Below are positions 1-13,083 of a stretch of 64,000 nt of DNA, in pieces. The notes beneath the pieces were generated by a model. It did not search any database. It saw nothing but the letters and a program-made list of their open reading frames with translations, and was not told the DNA's origin. Within the stretch, counting starts at the first letter, position 1. Every line of letters starts with the position of its first letter. The translations under genes and the position numbers were made by a program. The stretch spans positions 25,624,484-25,688,483 of the forward strand of contig NC_044503.1 of assembly GCF_902362185.1 (NCBI RefSeq), read 5' to 3'. The DNA is from Chanos chanos. Taxonomy: Eukaryota; Chordata; Actinopteri; Gonorynchiformes; Chanidae.

Positions 1-45
1 TGAACGTGTGTGTGTGTGTGTGTGCGTGTGTGTGTGTGAGTACAG

Positions 46-734
46 GCCATAGCCGTTCCATTGTGGGAGTGGAGCAGAGGAGGAACGGCAGCGTGGCCTT
101 GCTCATTTTTGACCCTGGCTGTCGCCCTGGAGACATGAGAAAGCTGCTATCCAGGGACACGGCCGCAGGATTGGTACGCCGCACGCGGAAGTTTCCCAGT
201 AACCTCAAACACAAGCAGTACCAGGTAGTCTCTGTGGAAGGGGTCCTGACCCCTGAGGAGAAGCAGGTGCGTCTGAGCATGCTCAGTTTTACCGTTTCGT
301 CAAAATAAATCTTAAAAACGACAGCTACAGTTCACGCTGATGCGGAATCTGTAATATTTGTATGAGACTAGTATTATTAGCATTTTGCACATTTGCAACG
401 AACGTAATGACTCTTAAGACTTGTTAAAAGATCATTTTAAACTGTTTTATAAATTTTATTTAGCTGCAATACTGAGGGTGGTTATGCTCTTCATGAGTTT
501 TCAGATATCAAATATCAGTATATTGATTCTAAAGCCCGCATGACTGGACAAGGGTTTTGGCATTTGTTCATAGTGACAGCTTTAGATGACTTGTTTGGTT
601 TTTTTTTTATCCTTTCTTTTCTTTTCTATTTTTTTGGATTATTCATCAGTTTGATTTCAGCTTTGTTCTTTTTTTTTCCCACCCAGAGCCGCATTCTCAA
701 CTCAAGGACATTGTGTTCAGAGAAGATTCCCTGA
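46..734 (+). CDS. ZUP1: ZUP1 (ZUFSP), last two coding exons; gene continues left of the window
   Basis: Exons 46-266 (after a TACAG acceptor; ends CAG|gtgcgt) and 687-734 (after ACCCAG; stop TGA 732-734) join in phase 0; the first exon begins inside a Gly codon. ZUP1 is a nuclear/cytoplasmic deubiquitinase specific for K63-linked ubiquitin chains, active in genome maintenance, with a UfSP-like papain-fold domain at the C-terminus. The visible part holds the GHSR motif and, 21 residues later, the Asp of FDPGC. Family knowledge makes these the catalytic His and Asp (human H491 and D512, also 21 apart). The catalytic Cys lies in exons outside the window. The NLKHKQYQ block and the C-terminal EKIP also match the family. 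Identification is firm; only about 90 of the usual roughly 580 residues are visible. Confidence 0.93.
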
Positions 735-862
735 TGAGGAGTTCAAAATGATCTCTACACCACAAACTTACCGCGCAAAGTTTATGACAAAACAAATCAC
801 TGAGGATTTATGTGATTTTTGTATATACAGTGAATGTGTTATTTTATAATGTTTCCCGTGTG

Positions 863-872
863 AATAAATAAA
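863..872 (+). promoter_or_regulatory. Poly(A) signals of ZUP1
   Basis: Two overlapping AATAAA hexamers lie about 130 nt after the ZUP1 stop and are followed by T-rich sequence, as expected for the end of the 3' UTR. Confidence 0.7.
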
Positions 873-1137
873 ATTTTTATTTTTATATAGTGTTTCTGTG
901 TCAATATTAGAGGAAGTTGCAAAGAATCTAATAATTTCTTGAAATAAAAGGTGTTTTTCAGTGGTAAAAAGCACTTGTTATTGAAAATGTTGTTCATTCA
1001 CTCCACCAGCCATTTGTGAGACGCTCAGAGAGGGTTTGTTGTCTTATTGCCAAAGAAAGAGAAAATAGAAGCTTAAATGTACTCTTTCCGTTCAGTCTCA
1101 GATGACAATTACACAGTGCTGATCTTATCTCCTGTTC

Positions 1138-1142
<5 letters not shown>

Positions 1143-1185
<43 letters not shown>
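1143..1185. repeat. (GT)n microsatellite
   Basis: An uninterrupted GT run of about 43 bp, running on into G-rich sequence. Confidence 0.95.
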
Positions 1186-1186
<1 letters not shown>

Positions 1187-1641
1187 TGTGGGGTGGGAGG
1201 TGGGGGTTCAAACATCCCTCTCAGGCCATACCACTCTCCATCTCTGAAGCAGGGTTTTACTGAAGCCAGCCTTGGCCCCGAAGATTACTCTTATCAGGTT
1301 ACTTCAAAGCCTGATTCCAAAGCTCTTCTCAAGGTTTCTCTCTGTATACATCCCCTGCCTGTGTTAGTGCTGGGCTTCGCGAAGGCCTGGTGGGTATGAA
1401 GAGACTTGAGGAGGGTGGCTGCGATTCTGCCTTTTTCATTTGTCCAGGTTATAGTAAGAACAGTAGTGTTTGTATAGCAGAGGAGAAAAAAAAGTTGGAT
1501 TCTATTTTAGTGTTGTACATTGGGGCACATAGAGAGGTCCAAGCTCTTGATGTCCGAGTAGGTGAAGCAGTCTTTTAGAGAGTACTGTTCAGATTGCGCT
1601 TTACAACTCATATAGACTTGAGATTCAGGTGTAACTCATAA

Positions 1642-1665
1642 GGGGGGGGGGGGGGGGGGGGGGGG
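1642..1665. repeat. Poly(G) tract, 24 bases
   Basis: A pure G run, one of at least four G or C homopolymers of 24 bases or more in the window. Its exact length may be affected by sequencing or assembly. Confidence 0.9.
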
Positions 1666-2198
1666 AGTGTCCATGCACAGCTACAGCACCTGCCGTGATT
1701 GCACCATTGAGCAATTATGACAAAGTCATGTGAAGATCATTTTATGTCACAGAGGGGCTGTAGATAGCCAAAGAGGAAGTCAATGAATGTCATGTGGTGC
1801 AGCCCTTTAATTTCATAATAATCTGGAAAATTCATCATGAGGTCGTGACCCTCAAACTTGTGGTAAAAATCATGCACTCGCGCACGCACACAGCAAGTTC
1901 CCAGGGTTAAGGATTTTCTGCACTTTGCTGTTGTGCTGTGACCAAATTCGGCTGAAGTTTTCGCTACGCTGAATATATAATAATAATTTCTCAATTACAC
2001 ATATTCTCATATTCCTTCACCCAACTTTCATCTAATGCCCTTTCAGCCTACAAATCCAGCTATGGCCTCTACCCTTACTGGCAGTAACCCAAGCAAATGG
2101 CATGCAATACCAGTTTAAGAATTTGGCAAAAAAAAGGAACCTTTATCAGATCCAACAAAACCAAATTATCAGAGATATTTAAGAGGTGGACTGCATCC

Positions 2199-2862
2199 TG
2201 TTACATCCCAGATCTGCCCTATTTACCCAACATAAAGTGCGAGTTTACACCAAAGTAAACAGAATGAAGAGCTTTCTGTAACCAAGAGAAAATTACAAAT
2301 TTATTCTTTTTTGTTGTTGTTTTTTCATACACAAAAAGGGGGAGGGAACAGCATCGGAGTGTGCCCAGGCCAAAATAATAAGCAAAATGAGAAACTAACT
2401 ACTAACTAACTACTGAGAAACCTAACTAACCAAAAAAACAGGAGAAAAAATGACAGCCACAAAAAAGGTGGTGGCTCACCCCTACAGCTCCCAGGCTGAA
2501 ACAGTTTACAGATTCACACACACACGCACACACACAATCTTACACCCAATCTTGGACACAAACCCATACAATTTAGGATGGATTTAACAATCGACTAAAC
2601 TCGGGGGACATGGAGGAACATTTAAACACATGCAAGACAACTACTCTGTGAGGTGCACCGTCTCTCTCTCTCAGTTCGTTCCCCTCTCTCTCTGCTGGTC
2701 GTTCATCTTTTAAAACCTTCCCCCACAGCCTATGGGAACAGATGGAAGCCCACATGGATTCATCCAGTTCCATCACCGTACATCAGAATTTTGGGGAGGC
2801 ACACACCCACACAACAAAACAACAGCAGAATATAGAAGAGCTGACGACTGAGGATCGTAACA
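2199..2862 (-). repeat. 3' LTR of the Gmr1-like element
   Basis: It shares long blocks with 7294-7951, for example around 2231-2290 versus 7331-7390 and 2800-2862 versus 7890-7951. It is bounded by TGTTAC on the left and GTAACA on the right. Just inside it (2863-2880), the minus strand carries an A/G-rich polypurine tract that fits a plus-strand priming site. Confidence 0.88.
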
Positions 2863-2959
2863 CCCCCCTCCTTAAAAAAAAAGAAAAATCATACAAAACA
2901 CTCCTGTTGTTTGATTTTTCTAGGGGTAGGCTATGCTCTCCTGGATAAAGAATCAGCAA

Positions 2960-3964
2960 TTATGTTTTCCAAACCTTTTTATGGCAAATATCTAATTCAA
3001 AATCCTGGAGTAGTAACAACCAGCGCATCAGTCGTTGATTCACATTTTCCATTTGAGACAGGAATACTGGTGGGTTGGGATTTGTGAGCATGGTTAAGGG
3101 TAGCAAACTGGAACCAACATATACTTCGAGGTGTTGAAGCAAAGGGGCTAAGTCTTTTTTTTCAGTGGTGCTGTAATGTAACTGATATTTACTGTATTTC
3201 TTTGAAAAATAATACATAAGATCATCTATGCCTTGAGAATGTTCCTGTAACAAAACCACTCCTGCCCCATCAGGATTTGCATCTACTTCCAATTTGAAGG
3301 GTTTAGAAAAGTCCAGGGCCACAAGTACTGGGACGCTACACAAAAGAGATTTTGCCGCTTCAAAAGCAGAACCACGTTGGTGAAATTTCTACAAAACCCA
3401 CGATAATAACCAATCATACTGGCGTAATTCCCTTCTTGTCCTGGGTAGAGGAAATAAATTTGGGTTTGTGACTGCATTTAATTTTCTGTAGTCTGTACAA
3501 AATCTAACTGTGCCACCCGGTTTTGGGACAAGGAGACACAGTGAACTCCAGGCAATAGAAATCGGTGTAGTGAAACCATTTTCCAAGAGATACTGAACCT
3601 CTTGCTGCATTAAGGATCTCTTGGTCTGATTCACTCGATGTGGATGCTCTCTAATCAGAGCATGGTTATTTAAATCAATATCATTTCGGAGAACAGTGGT
3701 TTGGGTTGGATGGTCAGAGAACAAAGGTGACTTTCAATTAGCTGGACGAGACCTTTATGGGCAGAATCAGTTAAATGAGAGAGATGAGTCTCTAGAGTCT
3801 CTAACATCACAGAGTTCTGCAAACGTGCACAGGGCAACAAAATATTGATAACCGGAGACCACACTCCTAAGGACTGTATGAAGGGGGAACCACGGATACA
3901 GAATTGATGGTGACATCAGCAGACTTAGTGGATGACAAGGTTTCAGCAGCATCTCTGGATACAT
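2960..3964 (-). pseudogene. Fossil reverse transcriptase and RNase H region
   Basis: Minus-strand reading shows typical Ty3/Gypsy RT sequence (LLVPKPGGTVRFCTDYRKLN at about 3540-3470 and the leader before it), then RNase H-type sequence around 3340-2960 (family pattern FxLxVDA and YxxxxxxxS followed by ExExLA-like residues). It is a broken relic with no complete frame. Confidence 0.85.
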
Positions 3965-5260
3965 AGGCCTTCAGAAAATTTGCTTGTAACGCAGAACCGG
4001 CAACAGGAAGCGAAACTAAAACTTTATCATCAGGTTTAAAATCTCGAGTCACCGCATTTTTCTCAAAATGTAATTTCACTTTGATGTGTTACCTCACAAG
4101 CGTGATATAAGCAGTCACGAAATCAGCTCATGTAATCTAGCACATTATGAGTAGACTTGTATTTTTCAGACATCCACCTCTCTTTGAGCAGTTTCAGAGG
4201 ACCCTGAACAGTATGCCAAAAAACCAAATCAGCAGGGCTAATCACTAGGGATTCTTGGATGGTTCCTCTGGTGAATAAAAGAAGCGATATGCCTTCATCC
4301 CATTCCTTACCCGGTCCAGGGCAGTAGGCACACTACATTGATTTTAAGGCCCGGTGAACCCTTTCTAATGCTCCTTGTGACTCAGGGTGATATGCACCAG
4401 ACAGTCAATGACTGATGGAGAATTCTAACAACACCTGTGTGAACATTTTTGACATAAAATTGGATCCCTGATCCATCTGAACCACCTTAGGTAGGGCTTA
4501 ATTTGTGCCAGAACAGGATCCGGGACCTCCCAGATTGGGACCGGCACGTATTTGATTGGATCCGGCACCTCCTTTGTCACTATCAAGATCTGTAAATAAA
4601 TTTTGTGTAATATTTAATGTTATGTGCTCTGTCATTCTTTTATTTCCCATTGAATTTACTTGTAAATCACTTGTTTGGCTATTTTGGATGCATTTTAAAT
4701 TTGACTTTAAAAAAAGCGAGCGTGAGACACCAATCACTCAGGTCATGCAGTGGCGTCTAAAGTGTGTGGAGTTTTGTGAACATCTCATGAGCTAATGTTA
4801 CTGCAATCTGAACCTCAGCTACAATGAGGAAAATGGTAAAATGTCAACAATAAATAAATAAATAAATAATGCTTTGTATGTGATGACAGTTTTGTTTAGT
4901 TTTGTTTAGTTTTAACGGCTAGCACCTGGGCATTATCCAATGTGCTCCAGGCACTGAGGATTTTTTGATGCATTCTGGGACTTTTTCTCTCCCTTTACCC
5001 GCCGGAACAGTACCCTCTCTGTGTTCCTGGACCTCCTGATTTACAAATTAAGTACTGACCTTAGGCAATCCGAAAGTAGAAAAGAATTTCACAGCTTTAG
5101 CAACGCCTTTGGTTTTAAGCGTATGTAATGGAATTGCCCCTGTATAACGCATAGCTGTGCACATTAGTGTCAGAAGGTATTGATTTCCAGATTTTGTCTT
5201 CGGCAATGAGCCAACACAGTCTAAGATGATGTGTTCAAAAGGTTCACCCATGACTGGTAT
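3965..5260 (-). pseudogene. Fossil integrase region, split by a DNA transposon
   Basis: Minus-strand sequence at about 5250-5060 resembles the integrase catalytic core (LDCVGSLPKTKSGNQYLL). Core sequence continues on the far side of the inserted element at about 4490-4390. The part near 4080-3960 resembles the post-core segment (DDKVLVSLPV) of Ty3/Gypsy integrases. It is broken. Confidence 0.82.
4492..5057. mobile_element. Non-autonomous hAT-like DNA transposon inserted in the retroelement integrase
   Basis: The element is flanked by an exact 8-bp duplication ACCTTAGG (4484-4491 and 5058-5065), as in hAT elements. The ends are imperfect inverted repeats: the left begins TAGGGCTTAATTTGTGCC and the right, read inward on the minus strand, begins CAGTACTTAATTTGTAAA. 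It is 566 bp long with no transposase. It contains an (AATA)n stretch near 4851-4870. Because it interrupts the integrase sequence, it arrived after the LTR element. An 8-bp duplication also occurs in Zisupton-type elements, so the superfamily call is probable, not certain. Confidence 0.8.
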
Positions 5261-7293
5261 TGGATTTAAGGGAGTGGGTGGAACAACTTAGTTTGGTTTG
5301 CCTACAATGTGGCATGCGTGACAAGATCGATAGTAATTAACAATGTCGGCTTTCAATCCCGGCCAAAAAAAAAATGTCATAAAAGGCGATTGTAGGTTCT
5401 TGTTATGCCCAGTAACCAGTAACATTGTGGTTATGGGCCAAATTCAAAATATGCGCTTAATATGGTATAGGAACCACAATCTGATATGTCTAATTCCAAT
5501 TGTACTCGTTAAAGTGCGGTGAAGACCATTTCTGCATCAGGATGCCTTTGTCCACAAAATAAGCAACTGCTTGCCCGGTGATGGTCTGGATGATCAATTA
5601 CTTCGAGTAGAGGATGTACTTTATCACCTGCCAAATCATTGCCCGGGATTAAACCTACGCCTTTTACCAGACGTTAGGAATGAAGACCGACTGTTACAGG
5701 ACTGGACACTAGATGTGACTGAAGGTGCACTAATGCAAGGGAACTTTAACAATACCCAATTCAATTCCCTGTACCAAAACATCAGCACCACAGTAGCTTT
5801 GATTCGAAAAGGAGGGACGTTTTCGAGAATAAAAGACTGAGCTTCCCCGGTACCTCTTAAAATTGTGATTGCGAGCCGATCTTGCCTCTTTCATGTGAGT
5901 GGAACCGTTCCCTTCGAAATGAAGGGATTGTAACCCTCATCAACATCTGAGTCGATGGCTGGAGAAGGTAATGAAGAAGTAGCTTTGATCAGTCCAACAC
6001 TCTTGGTAGATGGACCGTTTGGATTGGAATTTCTTTTGCAGAACAGGACAAACTGCAATAAGATGCCCAACTTCATGGCAATAAAACATTCTTGGCTGTC
6101 TTTTGCGGGTGGAGGGCTCATGTTCACATTTTTCAAGGATTTGAAACTTTTATCTGAATTTTGTGGTTGGGTGGCTTCATGGCATGAGGGTACAGAAAAC
6201 ACTGTCTTATGAGTTAGCACATATTCCTCGGCAAGCACGCCAGCGTGCGCCATAGAGGTTACTTTCTGCTTGTTCAAGTACACAACAATTCCGGCAAAAA
6301 AAATTTCAACTCTTCTAATAACAGCAGTTCTTTAAGATGATCGAAATCTGAAACTTTACAAGCATGTAACCATTTATCAAAAAGACTGGCCTTTGCACAA
6401 GCGAATTCAACAAATGTCTGGTTGGTAGTTTTTACATGATTGCTGAATTTCTGTCAATAGGCTTCTGGGATTAACTCATTTGCTCGCAGCACAGTGGCCT
6501 GTACAGTATCATAATCCAGACCCTCCTCAATAGACCATCCTGCACAAACCTCTTGCGCTTTATCCACTACTTTGCACTGTAAAAGCAGAGACCACAAATC
6601 CCTTGGCCAATGCAGGGTAGCTGCAATGCACACAGACGCACTGAATTGTGCATCTATCTAAGTTTCCCTGAAGGGTGGTACCAACCCAATGTGCTTGCTC
6701 ACATCGAAATCAGGAGCTGTGTCAGAGGAACTCGAGCTTGCGTGCATACGTGTAGAAGACACAGCCTGCAACTCACCTTGCCTTTGCTGGTCTCTTGCAG
6801 CCTCAGCCTCAAGTACTCAGAGCCGAAGGAGCGGTGTTTCATGCTCCTGGCATTTGATCTCCAGGTCAAGCTCCTTGAGCCGCACAAACAGGAGCGGGTC
6901 TCCAGTCACCGCAGTCTGCCAGGACTCAGGATCTATGCCGGTAGGCAGCGCTTCTCCAGCAGCCTCCACTCCCGACAGTGTAACTGCCCGCGCCATTGCA
7001 ACACCTGACCCTGGTGACTCAGGTTCTGATAGGACCTCAAGCTCCACAAGTTTACGGTACAACACATTTTTGACCATCTTCTTCATTGCTGACTGTGGGA
7101 CCTCAATACAGACAACGCTGTACAAGTCTGCTTTTCTGCAGTGTTCGAACCATTTCCAAGTTGGACAAAGAGCAAAGTCTTCTAACTTAAATTCCTCTAT
7201 AACACCACACTTCCCCCACACACAGAGCAAAAAACTACCAACCAGAACAAGACAGCACAACAAAGAAACCCGAGTGGACCAGCCCCCATTTTA
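5261..7293 (-). pseudogene. Fossil gag-like and upstream pol region of the LTR element
   Basis: The longest minus-strand open stretches here (7263-6817 and 6283-5891) are rich in charged residues. The first ends in a Glu/Leu-rich helix typical of gag proteins in this element group; the second has a Cys-containing segment that may be a degraded zinc knuckle. No complete frame survives. The boundary to the integrase region is not precise. Confidence 0.6.
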
Positions 7294-7951
7294 AGTTACA
7301 TCCCAGACCTAGGGGTGATAGGGTGCAACATAAAGTGCGAGTTTACACCAAAGTAAACTGAGAGCGAAGAGCTTTCTGTAACCAAAAGAAAGTTACAAGT
7401 GTATTCTTTTTTCCCCTACACACAAAAAGGGGAGAGAATAGCGTTGGGGTGTGCCCAGGGCAAAATAATAAACAAAACAAAACTAACTACTGAGAAACCC
7501 TTCCTGCCCTAAAAAAATTAGAAAGTCCTACCCTGGCTCCCTAACTAACCAAAAACATGAGAAAAAGATGACAGCAATAGCGGCTCACCCCCATTCCTAG
7601 GCTGAAACGATTTATAGATTTATACACTCACACAATCTTACACCCAATCTTGGACTCAAACTCGTGCAATTTAGGACGGATTTAACACTAAAGTTTGGGG
7701 ACATGGAGGAACACTTACACAAGTACAACAGAACAACAAGGTGCGCTGTTTCTTTCTCTCTCACAGTCCGTCCCTCTCTCTCTGCTGGTTGTCCGTCTTT
7801 TAAAACCGTCCTCCGCAGCCTACGGGAACCGACTGAATCCCACTTGGCTTCGTGGACCAAATCCTGTCAGCCCCGAATTTTGGGGAGACACACACCCACA
7901 CAACGAAACAACAGCAGCACACTCGAGAACTGACGACCGAGGATCGTAACA
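7294..7951 (-). repeat. 5' LTR of the Gmr1-like element
   Basis: It is homologous to 2199-2862. The right end GTAACA is followed by the target duplication ATCC at 7952-7955, and the left end has lost the canonical first T. By eye it is diverged 15-20% from the other LTR, with several indels. Confidence 0.88.
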
Positions 7952-7955
7952 ATCC

Positions 7956-8674
7956 AAAACACAGAATCTGCTCATCAGTGCCCTGTTTTAAGCACCAATC
8001 CTCACACTGATTTGTACTGAGAGGGAGGGGGGCCCTGACAGTCCAAAGTCTTCAACAACACGACACATCAGTGTTATTAGTGAAAGCGACATTCTGTGAT
8101 AGAAAGTTTCTGCACACACCACGAGGAACGTGCGTAATGACACTACAGCACGGTGTCGATTACTCCGAGATCGCTTTAACAGTTTTGGTCTTTGCAGCTT
8201 GTAGTTCAATAAACTGTAATTACAACAAATATTTCCCTCTTGTCAAATGATTGAGAGTGCGCTTTATAGCCAATATCAATGCGCTGTAGAGGTGAGATGA
8301 AATGCTCATATCATAAATAAACAAAAAAAACTGATTAGGAGGGAGTTGACTGGTGTCCAAAAAGTACCCTGTACTTTATATCGACGAGTTTACAACGAAC
8401 CTAGCCATATCAGCATATTTGTTTTGTGGCGATCGTTTTCAACAATCCAATACATTGATGTGGTGGGGGAAGGGGGGTGTGGGGAAGCAACGGTGTACAC
8501 CAACCTCGTGAAAGATAGCACGGTATTTTAAAACGGCAGATTTTGTTATGACAGATTTAGTGAGTCACGACTCTTGACCATATCATACTTCCTGCTCCCA
8601 TTCCTCAACACAGGGGTTTAAAAAGCAGCGGATTCCAGTGCTTCACTGCGGTTCCTGAACAGCGACAAGAAGCG
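7956..8674 (+). promoter_or_regulatory. Upstream region of the SULT3-type gene, with TATA-like box
   Basis: There is no coding sequence. A TTTAAAAA box at 8617-8624 lies about 50 bp before the start codon, which would put the start of transcription near 8645-8655. A perfect AP-1-type site, TGAGTCA, is at 8561-8567. Both are motif matches only. Confidence 0.4.
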
Positions 8675-12329
<3,655 letters not shown>

Positions 12330-13083
12330 TGCTATTTGAAAAACGGTCATGGCTTTATACATTAAGTTCTAGATCTGGAAAATTCTACATGGTGACACAG
12401 CATGGTTTTGATATCCGTTTGTGTGGTTGCAAGTTCACAAAGGGCAAAAAATTTCAGCTTTTAACATGAGGATACTGATCTGAACTGAACCGAAGGTACA
12501 TGCGCTCATCTCAATCCATTTTGTGATCGTTACGTACTTTCGCATATGATTTCTAGAACATTCTGTAAATACCAAAAGAACTGCATGGATTTACGCAGGT
12601 CTGAATGTATTGTTAGTGGTGAGGTGGACCTTCCCAGAGATCTGATATTTAAGTTAGTAAAGTGCTGCCCTCTAGTGGACAATGTAAAGAGCTGTACCAC
12701 ATGACCCTTGTGAATTCCTACGAGGTAATATTTTTTTGAGTAGATTTTTTTTTAGGATCACACTATGTGTAGAGTTTATACTTTTTATCTGAATGACCTG
12801 CCGAGAGACGTAATCTCTACTCCTTCCACTACGTTTTCAATGAAGTTCAAAATGAACCGAAGACAGGCAGTCAAAGTTTATACTGGTGGCATTTAATGGC
12901 ATAAAAGTTAGAAATAATGACTGATTTTGAAAGTTTCATTGAGATTATGGGTGTGTTTTTCGATGATCAGAAAGGCAGTTTGTGGCAACGTGAACAGGAC
13001 CTTCTATTGCAGGGGTCGTTCATAGATACAGATTTCTACAAATTCAGGGTCGAACTGTCCAGAGATGTCAGTGTGACACTGGT
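12330..13083. other. 3' flanks of SULT3-type gene (+) and RWDD1 (-), convergent
   Basis: This gap holds the 3' UTRs of two convergent genes. On the minus strand an ATTAAA signal (12892-12897) lies about 190 bp after the RWDD1 stop. No AATAAA was found for the plus-strand gene; ATAAAA near 12900 is a weak candidate. No other coding sequence was seen. Confidence 0.6.

Larger units (their letters stand above)
873..2198. other. Intergenic stretch with simple repeats
   Basis: No exon was recognised here. It holds a (GT)n run at about 1143-1185, a 24-base G run at 1642-1665 and otherwise unique AT-rich sequence up to the left LTR. Short open frames (994-1215 minus, 1145-1399 plus) are translations of the GT repeat or lack any family resemblance. 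Confidence 0.6.
2199..7951 (-). mobile_element. Old, broken LTR retrotransposon, Ty3/Gypsy group with Gmr1-like pol order
   Basis: Two direct LTRs (2199-2862 and 7294-7951), with ends close to TGTTAC...GTAACA, flank about 4.4 kb of internal DNA. A 4-bp duplication, ATCC, lies immediately outside (2195-2198 and 7952-7955). The element reads on the minus strand, so the right LTR is its 5' LTR. In element order the recognisable parts are gag-like (7263 to 5890), integrase (about 5260 to 4080), reverse transcriptase (about 3960 to 3389), RNase H (3343 to 2960) and a purine-rich tract next to the 3' LTR. Integrase before RT is not the usual Ty3/Gypsy order but is known in Gmr1-like elements. The coding parts are broken in many places. 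By eye the LTRs differ at about 15-20% of positions plus indels, so the insertion is old. Confidence 0.88.

Noticed and set aside
994-1399. Open frames of repeated His-Thr or Val-Cys residues
   Set aside because: They are translations of a (GT)n microsatellite; the same applies to similar frames near 25030, 26100, 28384, 35261, 38573 and 43733-44064.
5571-5840. 89-codon plus-strand frame, and others such as 5955-6212 and 6610-7294
   Set aside because: They are antisense to the fossil LTR element, which reads on the minus strand, and show no independent family resemblance.
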